A stretch of 31,392 nucleotides of DNA, from the NCBI GenBank assembly GCA_041481445.1, contig JBGPBV010000070.1, positions 1 to 31,392 of the forward strand. The letters run 5' to 3'. The position numbers were made by a program, and so were the translations under genes. Shown one piece after another: positions 8,181 through 16,213 of the stretch; position 1 is the first letter of the stretch; each line of letters starts with the position of its first letter. Below the pieces are notes generated by a model that searched no databases, was not told where the DNA came from, and saw nothing but the letters and a program-made list of their open reading frames with translations. Origin of the DNA: AA29 sp041481445 (GTDB taxonomy: Bacteria > Acidobacteriota > Vicinamibacteria > Fen-336).

Positions 8181-10061
8181 TCAGTGGCGAACCCCCCGGT
8201 AGAGGCTGCTCATGCGGAACGAACGGTAGTCACGAGAGGCAACCTCCTGAACGTAGACCTTGGTGCCATCGGGGAGCATCTCGATCGACTGGCCGAACAG
8301 TCCCCCTCCCTGGGAGCCCGAGTCGAACACGTAGTTCCCGTTCGGCATGCGCTCCGCGGTCCCCAGCTCGGGGGAGTAGCTCCCCACGTCCAGGTTGACC
8401 AACAGGGTCGCCGTCATGGCCTCTTCGTCGAGCCTCCAGAGCTGCCCGCGGCTGTGCGCGCTTGGATCGCTCGCTTGGCGCGTGTTGCCGTTGTCGAAGA
8501 GCAGGAGCGTCGACTTACCCAGATAGTGGGCATAGTGCTGGTGCGAGAACCACGGGCTCGGGTCGGAAGAGATCACGCCGAAATCCCCGTCCTGCCCCAG
8601 CCGCCAGATCACGTGCCCGTCACCCCTGCCGTGCGAATAATCGATCTTGATCACCCAGTCCTGCAGACGCACGGAGATCACGAGGTTCCCATCCGCCGGC
8701 GACCAGCTCACGGCGTTTTCGTGCACCCAGTCGACCGCACCCGGAAGGGGGCACGGCGCGCCCGTGCAGATCACAACCCCGATGGGCCCGCGCGTGACAT
8801 CGAGATGGTCGAAGGCATCCCAGGTCCAGACCACCTGGAGGTCCTGGTCCAGCACCATGAGCATGTCGCCCGCGTAGCGAGTGGGAGTCCCGCCCACGTC
8901 GACCGTCTTCTGCGTCCAACCGAGGGTCACGATGTCCCCGCTGGGCAGGCGCGAGAACTCGTGGTGAAAGCCGTAGATGATCTCCTGCCCTCTCGCCCTC
9001 AGTTGCGCGTTCACGGCGTCGATGTTCGTCTCGCGCAGCGGGTTGCCGGCGAGATCGATCTCACGCAGCACGTTCAGGCCCAGCGTCCGGTGGCTGTCAC
9101 GGCCGCCCAGCAGCACGGTGCCCTTCGGGAGGGGAGCGCTGCCGGGCAGACCGATCCCGATCAGGCCGGACGCCAGCGGATCGTAGTACCACACGAGTCC
9201 CCCGCTCAGGTCGGTGGCCAGCAGGTTGACGTGATTGGCGGCGGGCCGTGACGCGAGGTTGTGGTAGATGAGGCCGCGGCGAAGCTCGGCGCCCGGACCG
9301 GGCGCCTGACGGACGGTGAAGGCCGGAATGCTCAGCGTCGCGGGGGGTGTCCCGGTCGTGAAGAGCAGGGACGCGACCGGCGCGTCCTCGTCTCCGTCTT
9401 CGCCGTCGCCGTCGCGGTGGACCATCTCGTAGGTGGTGTTGGCCCGCATCCCCGCCACCACGAAGTTCCGGCTCCGGCCGTGCTCGCAGGGCAGCGTGTT
9501 CGTGCTCGTCCAGGGGGTGTCGGGAGGACCACCGGCGGGCCGGAAACGCACGCGCAGGGCGCCGTGCCGGCAGGGCGGGGCGCTGTAGAGGGCCACCAGC
9601 GGGTTCAGCGTCGGCGTGACCACGGCGTCATCCCCGGTCACGCGCGAGCTCACCTCGAAGGAGGCGATCGTGTCCGTGGCCGATACGGCGTCGAACCCGT
9701 CCTTGACCTCGACCTTGATCTCGTAGCCGCCCTCCTCCATCGGCGCCCAGGCGAAGGCGTTGTCGAGGCTGAAGTCCCGCGCCATCGCAAAACGTCGGCG
9801 CCCCCGCTCGTGCTCCGACCCCCTGCGCTCCCTGCCCTCCGCTCCCGCCGCGACGCCGAACTGGTAGACGGGAGCCGCCCCGCAGTTCGCGGCCAGGGCC
9901 GTCCAGGTCATCCGCGCCCCGACGAGCTGAGGGGAAGGTGCGCTCGGCTGCAACGAAACCGTGCAGCGAGGAGGGTGCGCGGTGCCGGCGCGCGCCTCGA
10001 GGGACACGAGCGCCATGACGGACACGGCCACGACCACCGTGATCAGGGGTACTGTCTTCAT
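8181..10061 (-). CDS. Secreted arylsulfotransferase (ASST) family protein
   Basis: 626 residues with a signal peptide (1-25, ending LEARAG) and an AAGGAG site upstream of ATG 10061. The N-terminal 240 residues resemble Ig/FnIII-like beta domains with a Cys pair and an acidic loop at 216-227. The C-terminal part (about 260-626) is a propeller of the arylsulfotransferase family, which moves sulfate between phenols through a sulfo-histidine in the periplasm. Candidate active-site residues line up with the known enzyme order His, His, Arg, His: H366/H367 (YGFHHEFSRLPSG), H447 (DWVHENAVSW), R465 (VISVRLQDW) and H507/H509 (WFSHQHYAH). The 18-residue His-to-Arg spacing equals that of the E. coli enzyme. 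Activity is likely but the substrate is unknown; it is monocistronic and divergent from the sigma factor. Confidence 0.8.
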   Translation of the reverse strand: MKTVPLITVVVAVSVMALVSLEARAGTAHPPRCTVSLQPSAPSPQLVGARMTWTALAANCGAAPVYQFGVAAGAEGRERRGSEHERGRRRFAMARDFSLDNAFAWAPMEEGGYEIKVEVKDGFDAVSATDTIASFEVSSRVTGDDAVVTPTLNPLVALYSAPPCRHGALRVRFRPAGGPPDTPWTSTNTLPCEHGRSRNFVVAGMRANTTYEMVHRDGDGEDGDEDAPVASLLFTTGTPPATLSIPAFTVRQAPGPGAELRRGLIYHNLASRPAANHVNLLATDLSGGLVWYYDPLASGLIGIGLPGSAPLPKGTVLLGGRDSHRTLGLNVLREIDLAGNPLRETNIDAVNAQLRARGQEIIYGFHHEFSRLPSGDIVTLGWTQKTVDVGGTPTRYAGDMLMVLDQDLQVVWTWDAFDHLDVTRGPIGVVICTGAPCPLPGAVDWVHENAVSWSPADGNLVISVRLQDWVIKIDYSHGRGDGHVIWRLGQDGDFGVISSDPSPWFSHQHYAHYLGKSTLLLFDNGNTRQASDPSAHSRGQLWRLDEEAMTATLLVNLDVGSYSPELGTAERMPNGNYVFDSGSQGGGLFGQSIEMLPDGTKVYVQEVASRDYRSFRMSSLYRGVRH

Positions 10062-10136
10062 CTCTGTTCTCCTTGAATGGGCCGCCGGGCGGTGTCGAGT
10101 CCGGCCTTCAGCAGGTAAGGCGTCGTGGACCCTTCA

Positions 10137-10188
10137 AACCTGCAGCATCGCCCACCATTTGTTGTCGCCGTGGCCAGGGCTGCAGGTT
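10137..10188. repeat. 10-bp perfect inverted repeat in a divergent promoter region
   Basis: AACCTGCAGC (10137-10146) and GCTGCAGGTT (10179-10188), separated by 32 nt, in the 239-nt gap between the arylsulfotransferase and sigma factor genes. Its position suits a regulator binding two sites or an RNA hairpin in a leader; no promoter hexamers are clear. Confidence 0.5.
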
Positions 10189-10300
10189 CTCCCGCCGTTC
10201 TGCGCCTTAGCCCATGGAGGGTTGCGTGGAGCGGGTGGCGGAGCGAGAAGGTGCCCGGCCGCTACGTTTCGGTCTGCTAGACTCGGCTCTGGTCCTCCGC

Positions 10301-10894
10301 ATGAGCCGACCACCAGACGGCCGGGGCGATGGCGAGGTCACGAAGCTGCTCCGGGCCTGGAGCGACGGCGAGCCCGACGCGTTCGAGCGCGTGCTCCCGC
10401 TCGTCTACGACGAGCTGCATCGCATGGCGGCTCGATACCTGGTCGGCGAGCGGTCCAGCATCAGCCTCCAGGCGACGGCGCTGGTCAACGAGCTGTGCCT
10501 GCGCCTCCTCGGATGGGATCCCATCCATTGGCAGAACCGCGGGCATTTCTTCGGAGTCTCGGCCGGGATGATGCGACACGTGCTCGTGGACATCGCGCGA
10601 CGAAGACGGGCCGAGCGACGGGGAGGCCCGGACGCGGTCCGGGTGCCTCTGGAGGGGATCGAGATCGCGGCGACCGAGCCGGGCGCCGACCTCCTTGCCG
10701 TCGACGCCGCCCTCCAGATGCTCGCCCTGGAGGACCCGCGCAAGGCCCGGGTCGTCGAGCTCCGCTTCTTCGGCGGTCTCTCCATCGAGGAGACGGCGGA
10801 GGCGCTCGGGATATCGGCCCGCACGGTTCATACGGACTGGGCCTTCGCGCGGGCGTGGCTCTATCGAAGGCTGACGGCCGCCCATGCCCACTGA
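10301..10894 (+). CDS. ECF-type RNA polymerase sigma factor (Sigma70_ECF family)
   Basis: 197 residues from ATG 10301. An in-frame ATG at 10214 exists, but its extra 29 residues have no family character. The sequence matches the ECF group common in Acidobacteria and Planctomycetes: EVTKLLRAWSDGEPDAFERVLPLVYDELHRMAARYL, LQATALVNELCLRLLG, HFFGVSAGMMRHVLVDIAR (region 2), then ARVVELRFFGGLSIEETAEALGISARTV (region 4 helix-turn-helix). It directs RNA polymerase to a dedicated promoter set. The stop codon lies 11 nt inside the following kinase-fusion gene, so the two are translationally coupled. This suggests the fusion protein controls the sigma factor in place of a classical anti-sigma factor (inference from context known for this ECF group). 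Confidence 0.88.
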   Translation: MSRPPDGRGDGEVTKLLRAWSDGEPDAFERVLPLVYDELHRMAARYLVGERSSISLQATALVNELCLRLLGWDPIHWQNRGHFFGVSAGMMRHVLVDIARRRRAERRGGPDAVRVPLEGIEIAATEPGADLLAVDAALQMLALEDPRKARVVELRFFGGLSIEETAEALGISARTVHTDWAFARAWLYRRLTAAHAH

Positions 10895-13800
10895 CCGCTG
10901 GCATCGAGTCGAGCAGCTCTTCATGGAAACGGTGGAACATCCCGCCGGCGAGCGGGCGGATTTCCTCGCCCGTACGTGTGGCCCGGATGCCGGGCTGCGG
11001 GACGAGATCGCGTCGCTGCTGACCGCGGCCGAGCAATCGGGCGACTTCCTCGCGACGCCGGCGCTCGACGTCTTCGCGCGGCAGATCGCCCGCGAGGGGT
11101 GGAGCGTCCAGCCGGGCGATCGTGTCGCTTCCTACACCGTCGAAAGGCGGCTGGGCGCGGGCGGGATGGGTGAGGTGTGGCGGGCGCGCGACGAGCGCCT
11201 CGGGCGCGACGTGGCCATCAAGCTCCTTCTCCCGCATCCCTCGGACGCCGACGAGAGGGTGCGCGCGTTCCAGCAGGAGGCGCGCGCCGCCGGCACCCTC
11301 AATCACACCAACGTCCTGACCGTGTACGACGTCGGCGATCACGACGGCGCCCCCTACCTCGTGACCGAGTGCCTGGAAGGCGAGCCGTTGCGCGCGCGTC
11401 TGGGCGCGGGCGCCCTCTCCGTGGACGCGGCCCTCGACGTCGCTCTCCAGGTCGCGCGCGGGTTGGGGGCGGCGCACGCGCGGGGCATCGTGCATCGCGA
11501 CCTGAAGCCGGAGAACATCTTCCTGGCCCTCGACGGCCGCGTGAAGATCCTCGATTTCGGCCTCGCCACCCTGCACGACGCCGCACCGCCGGCTTCACCC
11601 TCGCCGGACGTTCCCGCCGGGACCACGCACTCCCTCGTCGCCGGCACCGCGGGCTACATGGCCCCGGAACAGGTGCGCGGCGAGGTCGTCGATCGCCGCG
11701 CGGACATCTTCGCGCTCGGGGCCGTCCTCTACGAGATGCTCGCCGGCCGCCGGCCGTTCAAGGCGGAGAGCACTCTCGGGACCCTCGACGCCGTCTTGAC
11801 GCTGGAGCCTCCGGACCTCTCGGACTTCCGCCGGGACGTGCCGCCCGCTCTGTCGCACATCGTGCGTCGGTGCCTGGCCAAATCCCCCGGCGACCGGTTC
11901 GACACGGTGCCCGATCTCGTGTCCGCCCTCGATGCGGTCATCGGGGCGCGGAACCTGCCGCCCCCACCCAGCGTGGGAGCGCTCTTCCGCCGGCCGGTGG
12001 TGATCGTGACCGTGCTGCTCGCGATCCTCACGGTTGTGGCCGGGACCTGGCGATGGCGCGTGGCCACCTCCCGCGCTCGCTGGGCGCGCACGGTGGCCGC
12101 CCCCGAGATCCAGCGGCTCTCGAATCATGGCGACTACGTCGAGGCGTTCCTCCTCACGCGTCAGGCGCTCGACGTCCTGCCCGACGATCGGCACCTGTAC
12201 CAACTGTGGCTCGACGCCTCGATCCCGGCGGTCGTGACTACCGACCCCGCGGGCGCCGACGTGGCCCTGGCCCCGTACGGCACGCCCACGACGAGCTGGT
12301 TTTCCCTGGGCCGCACGCCGCTCGACCGCGTCCGGATTCCCCGCAGCCTCTTCCGAGTGCGGATCTCCAAGGCTGGTTTCCAGACGATCGAAGGCTCCGG
12401 ATCCCCGCCGGCGCTGCGCTACCGGCTGGATCCGGTGGACGCGGTGCCGCCGGGCATGGTGCGCGTGGTCGGAGATCCCGATCCCGTCCGGGCGGGCCTC
12501 GTCGGCGTGAGCGACGACTACTGGATCGACCGATTCGAGGTCACCAACCGGCAGTTCAAGGAGTTCGTCGATCAGGGCGGCTACCGCCGGCGCGAGTATT
12601 GGCGGGAGCCATTCATGGACGGCGGCCGATCCGTGCCGTGGGCAGGGGCCGTCGCGAGATTTCGTGACGCCACCGGACGGCCGGGGCCGGCGACGTGGAA
12701 GTCTGGAACGTATGCCGACGGCCAGGCCGAGCTTCCGGTGGGTGGCGTGAGCTGGTACGAGGCGGCGGCGTACGCGGCCTTCGCCGGCAAGAGCCTGCCC
12801 ACGATCCATCATTGGTATGGTGCGGCGGGCCTGAGCCGCTTCGCGGACATCCTCTGGGTCAGCAACTTCGGCGAAAAGGGCCCGGCGCCGGTCGGCAGTT
12901 ACGGCGGCCTGGGCCCGTTCGGCACGTACGACATGGCAGGCAACGTGAAGGAATGGTGCTGGACCGAGACGAACCACGGCCGATTCCTCCTGGGCGGCGC
13001 CTGGGACGAGCCGATGGACATGTTCGCGGACTACGATGCGAAGGGACCCTTCGAGAGGGCGCCGGACTACGGCTTCCGCCTTGCGAAATACCTACGGCCG
13101 TTGCCGGCGGCCGTGACCGCCCCCGTCCGGATCGAGGCGCTCGTTCGTGACGCCCGGAAGCAGAAACCGGTCGGCGATGACATCTTTGCGGTGTATCGGA
13201 GGCAATACGCCTACGATCGCACGCCGCTGAACGCCGTCGTCGAGGGGACCGACGAGACGGAGATCTGGCGGAAGGACACCGTCGCCTTCGACGCCGCCTA
13301 TGGCGGCGAGCGCATGCGCGCGCATCTCTTCCTGCCCAAGAACGCGTCGCCGCCGTACCAGACCATCATCATCCTTCCCGCGGGAGACGCCTTCCGTCTG
13401 CGGTCGAGCCGCGACCTCTCGCTTCGTTGGATGGACTTCATCATCCGGAGCGGACGAGCGTTGCTCTACCCGGTGTACAAAGGGACGTTCGAGCGGGCGA
13501 CGTTCGAGCAGATCGGACCTTTCGCAGAACGCGAGCTGCGAATTGCGTGGTCGAGGGATCTCGGACGCGCCATCGACTATCTCGAAGCGCGATCGGACGT
13601 CGACCGGACTCGTCTTGCCCTGTACGCCCTGAGCGAGGGCGCGGAGGCCGGTGTGATCCTGAGCGCTCTCGAACCGCGCCTGAAGACCACCGTGCTTCAG
13701 GGGGCCGGGATCGGGGAACCGGTGGCGCCCGAAATCGATACGCTCAACTATGCGCCGCGCGTGCGCATACCGACCCTCATGTTGAATGGCCGTTACGACT

Positions 13801-14003
13801 ACGACACGCCATTCGAAACGTCGCAACGCCCGCTGTTCGTCCTGCTGGGATCTCCGCCCGAGCACAAACGGCACGTTGTCCTCGAGTTCGGTCACGCCCT
13901 GGTGATCGAGGCCGTGGCCCGCGAGGTTCTCCCCTGGCTCGACCGTTATCTCGGACCCGTTTCACCTGGCGGCTCCGCTACCCGCCGGACACCTGCTCCC
14001 TGA
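10884..14003 (+). CDS. Ser/Thr kinase - FGE-sulfatase fold - alpha/beta hydrolase fusion
   Basis: 1039 residues. Kinase domain about 84-350 with all key residues: glycine loop LGAGGMGEVW (90-99), K113, E132, HRD D206, DFG D224, APE E262. One membrane helix at about 371-389 (VVIVTVLLAILTVVAGTW) puts the rest outside. A PEGA-like stretch (about 448-515) precedes an FGE/SUMF1-type domain (about 523-736: YWIDRFEVTNRQFKEFV, LPVGGVSWYEAAAYAAF, GTYDMAGNVKEW). The cysteines that bind copper in true formylglycine-generating enzymes are absent from the GGAWDEP...YGFRLAKY segment, so that catalysis is unlikely. The C-terminal part (about 805-1024) is an alpha/beta hydrolase with probable triad S917 (ALYALSEGAEAG), D972 or D974 (NGRYDYDTP) and H1004 (EFGHAL). 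ATG 10884 overlaps the sigma gene by 11 nt. Probably a membrane sensor kinase whose external part binds or hydrolyses a ligand. Confidence 0.85.
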   Translation: MPTDRWHRVEQLFMETVEHPAGERADFLARTCGPDAGLRDEIASLLTAAEQSGDFLATPALDVFARQIAREGWSVQPGDRVASYTVERRLGAGGMGEVWRARDERLGRDVAIKLLLPHPSDADERVRAFQQEARAAGTLNHTNVLTVYDVGDHDGAPYLVTECLEGEPLRARLGAGALSVDAALDVALQVARGLGAAHARGIVHRDLKPENIFLALDGRVKILDFGLATLHDAAPPASPSPDVPAGTTHSLVAGTAGYMAPEQVRGEVVDRRADIFALGAVLYEMLAGRRPFKAESTLGTLDAVLTLEPPDLSDFRRDVPPALSHIVRRCLAKSPGDRFDTVPDLVSALDAVIGARNLPPPPSVGALFRRPVVIVTVLLAILTVVAGTWRWRVATSRARWARTVAAPEIQRLSNHGDYVEAFLLTRQALDVLPDDRHLYQLWLDASIPAVVTTDPAGADVALAPYGTPTTSWFSLGRTPLDRVRIPRSLFRVRISKAGFQTIEGSGSPPALRYRLDPVDAVPPGMVRVVGDPDPVRAGLVGVSDDYWIDRFEVTNRQFKEFVDQGGYRRREYWREPFMDGGRSVPWAGAVARFRDATGRPGPATWKSGTYADGQAELPVGGVSWYEAAAYAAFAGKSLPTIHHWYGAAGLSRFADILWVSNFGEKGPAPVGSYGGLGPFGTYDMAGNVKEWCWTETNHGRFLLGGAWDEPMDMFADYDAKGPFERAPDYGFRLAKYLRPLPAAVTAPVRIEALVRDARKQKPVGDDIFAVYRRQYAYDRTPLNAVVEGTDETEIWRKDTVAFDAAYGGERMRAHLFLPKNASPPYQTIIILPAGDAFRLRSSRDLSLRWMDFIIRSGRALLYPVYKGTFERATFEQIGPFAERELRIAWSRDLGRAIDYLEARSDVDRTRLALYALSEGAEAGVILSALEPRLKTTVLQGAGIGEPVAPEIDTLNYAPRVRIPTLMLNGRYDYDTPFETSQRPLFVLLGSPPEHKRHVVLEFGHALVIEAVAREVLPWLDRYLGPVSPGGSATRRTPAP

Positions 14004-14048
14004 CCAGTCGGGCACGGAGCCTCTCTCATCCGGCGCCGCTTCCGTTCG

Positions 14049-14960
14049 CTACTGCGCCTGCGTGGCCAGGGCCGACTTCACGCCTCGCGCCAGCGCCTCC
14101 ACGCGCCCCCGGCCCCAGTAGTGCAGGAACAGGTACCGCGGCGTCTCGCCCGCCATGTGATGGTGGATGGCCACGATGTTGATGTCCGCCTTCCGCAGCG
14201 CCTTCAGGACGCCTTGAAGCTCGCTCTCGAGCATGGCGAAGTCTCCGTCCACGACCGCGTCGTCGTCGGTCCCGGCGAAGGCGGCCCACGTGTTCACGCC
14301 CATCTCCTTGCTGACGTCGCCCGCGCTTCCGGCCTTCGCCGTTCGGCCGATCACGACCTTGAGCATCCCCTGGTTCGCTTGCCCCTTGACGCCGACGATG
14401 TCCTCCACGGTCTTGCCGGTGATGGCGCTCGTCGGCGGCATCGGGGGAAGCCCGAAGCCGGTGGCCGGGCTCGCCACCTTCGCGCGGACGTCCTTCACCT
14501 TGTCGAGAGCGGCGCGGACGGCTTTCGCGACCTGGTCCGTGGTGCCTTCGCCTCCGATGTGCATGAAGTAGACCTTCGGCTCGTCGAAGAAGAAGTGGTT
14601 GTGGAGCGCGGTGACCTCGAGCCCGGATTCGAGCAGCGCGCTGAGCACGGGGTTCACCTCGTCCTGGAACAGGACGAGGTCGCCCATCACCATCGTCTTG
14701 CCGGCGGGGGTGGAATGGAAGGACGCCCACGAGGTCAGCCCCATGAAGGGCGGCATGACCCAGCCGTCGACCGAGACTCTCGTGTCCGTCCGTGGCGACG
14801 TCACCTTGAACACGGCTTCGGCTTCGGCGAAGGTGCCCTTGAGCCCCGTGATCTCCTCGATCCGGCCCGTGTCGAGCCGGGCGCTCTCCGCCCCCGCGGC
14901 CGTCGCGTTCGCCATCAAGGCGGCCAGCGCGACCAGCCTCCATCCGATCCTGAGATGCAT
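14049..14960 (-). CDS. DUF1259 family secreted protein, duplicated domain
   Basis: 303 residues starting at ATG 14960, preceded by AAGGAGG at ideal spacing. Signal peptide about 1-24 (WRLVALAALMANATAAGAES). The domain is duplicated: the first half ends VTALHNHFFFDEPKVYFMHIGG, the second IVAIHHHMAGETPRYLFLHYWG. Each has an HNH/HHH cluster and a downstream His that could bind a metal. The family has no established function, but in sequenced genomes it often sits beside chromate-transport genes, as here, where it is the last gene of the chr locus (89-nt gap after chrA). A periplasmic role in metal handling is plausible, not shown. The open frame extends much further upstream, but only as antisense-like sequence within chrA. 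Confidence 0.82.
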   Translation of the reverse strand: MHLRIGWRLVALAALMANATAAGAESARLDTGRIEEITGLKGTFAEAEAVFKVTSPRTDTRVSVDGWVMPPFMGLTSWASFHSTPAGKTMVMGDLVLFQDEVNPVLSALLESGLEVTALHNHFFFDEPKVYFMHIGGEGTTDQVAKAVRAALDKVKDVRAKVASPATGFGLPPMPPTSAITGKTVEDIVGVKGQANQGMLKVVIGRTAKAGSAGDVSKEMGVNTWAAFAGTDDDAVVDGDFAMLESELQGVLKALRKADINIVAIHHHMAGETPRYLFLHYWGRGRVEALARGVKSALATQAQ

Positions 14961-15049
14961 TCGACGGCCTCCTTCGACGGGCCTCGCGATCCACGTCGTC
15001 CCGCCCCCAAGGATTATGGACTCCGGCCTAGCCGAAGGGCAGGCCGCCT

Positions 15050-16213
15050 TCACGCGACCCCCTTGAGCAGCACCCCCACGATTCCGGAGGCGAGGATCAT
15101 CAAGGGCTCCGGCACCTTGCGGAATCGCCAGGCGACGAGCAGCGCCACCGCCGCGATGGCGAGGGTTCCGGCATCCACGATCGCCCGGCGGCCGAGGACG
15201 AAGGCCGCCCCCGCGATGGCTCCCGTCGCGGCCGCGGTCACGCCGTCCACGAAGGCGCGGATGCTGTCGTGGCGCGACCAGCGTCGAAAGTGCGGCGCGG
15301 GGATGACCGTGAACAGGTAGCACGGCAGGAACGTTCCGAGGGCGGCGACGACCGCGCCCGCGGGACCGGCCACGAGGTAGCCGATGAATCCCACCGTGAT
15401 CACCACCGGCCCGGGCGTGATCATCGCGACGGCGACCGCGTCCAGGAACTGCCGCTCGCTCAGCCAGCCGAACTCCCGTACCACGCCGCCGTGGAGGAAC
15501 GGGACGATGGCGAGCCCGCTGCCGAACACGAAGGACCCGGCCTCGGCGAAGTACCAGCCGATGCGCCAGAGGGTCTCGGTCGGAGCCGGACCGGAGAGGC
15601 CGGCAAAGAGGCCGGCGGGAAGGAGGCCGAGCCCCAGGACCCGCGAGCGCTTCCTGAGCCGCGGCGATCGCGCCAGCACCGCCAGCGCCCCCGCTCCCAG
15701 GAACACCCACACGACCTCGGACTCCGTCCACGCCGTCACCAGCGCCGCCACCCCGAACAGCCCCCAGAGGAGAGGGTCGCGGGCCAGCGTGAGACGCGTC
15801 AGCTTGAACGCGCTGCGCGCGATGATGGCGATGACGGCGGCCCCGATCCCGTAGAAGGCCCCCTGCATCCAGGCCAGCCCGCCGAAACGCAGGTACGCGA
15901 TCGCCAGCGCCAGCACCATCACGAACGAGGGCAGGACGAACGCGAGCCCGACGAGGGCGGCTCCGCTCGCCCCGCCGCGCGCCCATCCGAGATACATCGC
16001 GAGCTGCGCCGCCAGCGGGCCGGGCGCGAGCTGGGCCAGCGCCAGCCCCTCGCGGTACTCCTCGGCGGTGAACCACCGGCGCTCCTCGACGAGGTCACGC
16101 TGCATGAAGCCCACCAGCGCGATCGGTCCGCCGAAGCCCGTGGTGCCGAGCCACAGGAAGTATCGAGCGAGAAGGGCGACGGAGCACGAGGGCGCGGGCG
16201 ACGTCTCCCTCAT
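15050..16213 (-). CDS. chrA: Chromate transporter, two-domain (long-chain) CHR family
   Basis: 387 residues, highly hydrophobic, with two homologous halves, as in long-chain ChrA proteins that export chromate from the cytoplasm. Conserved half-motifs are visible: FLWLGTTGFGGPIALVGFMQ with LALAQLAPGPLAAQLAMYLG in the first half, and SFVFGSGLAIVPFLHGGVV with AVAMITPGPVVITVGFIGYL in the second. Start ATG 16213 shares bases with the stop of the upstream M20 peptidase gene (ATGA overlap), so translation is coupled. The open frame continues upstream to 18796, but that extension is antisense-frame noise over real genes. Transport of chromate rather than sulfate or another oxyanion is inferred from the family and from chrB at the head of the operon. 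Confidence 0.9.
   Translation of the reverse strand: MRETSPAPSCSVALLARYFLWLGTTGFGGPIALVGFMQRDLVEERRWFTAEEYREGLALAQLAPGPLAAQLAMYLGWARGGASGAALVGLAFVLPSFVMVLALAIAYLRFGGLAWMQGAFYGIGAAVIAIIARSAFKLTRLTLARDPLLWGLFGVAALVTAWTESEVVWVFLGAGALAVLARSPRLRKRSRVLGLGLLPAGLFAGLSGPAPTETLWRIGWYFAEAGSFVFGSGLAIVPFLHGGVVREFGWLSERQFLDAVAVAMITPGPVVITVGFIGYLVAGPAGAVVAALGTFLPCYLFTVIPAPHFRRWSRHDSIRAFVDGVTAAATGAIAGAAFVLGRRAIVDAGTLAIAAVALLVAWRFRKVPEPLMILASGIVGVLLKGVA

Noticed and set aside
12523..13095. Active formylglycine-generating enzyme
   Set aside because: Fold motifs are present, but the cysteine pair required for copper binding and catalysis is absent, and no sulfatase gene is nearby.
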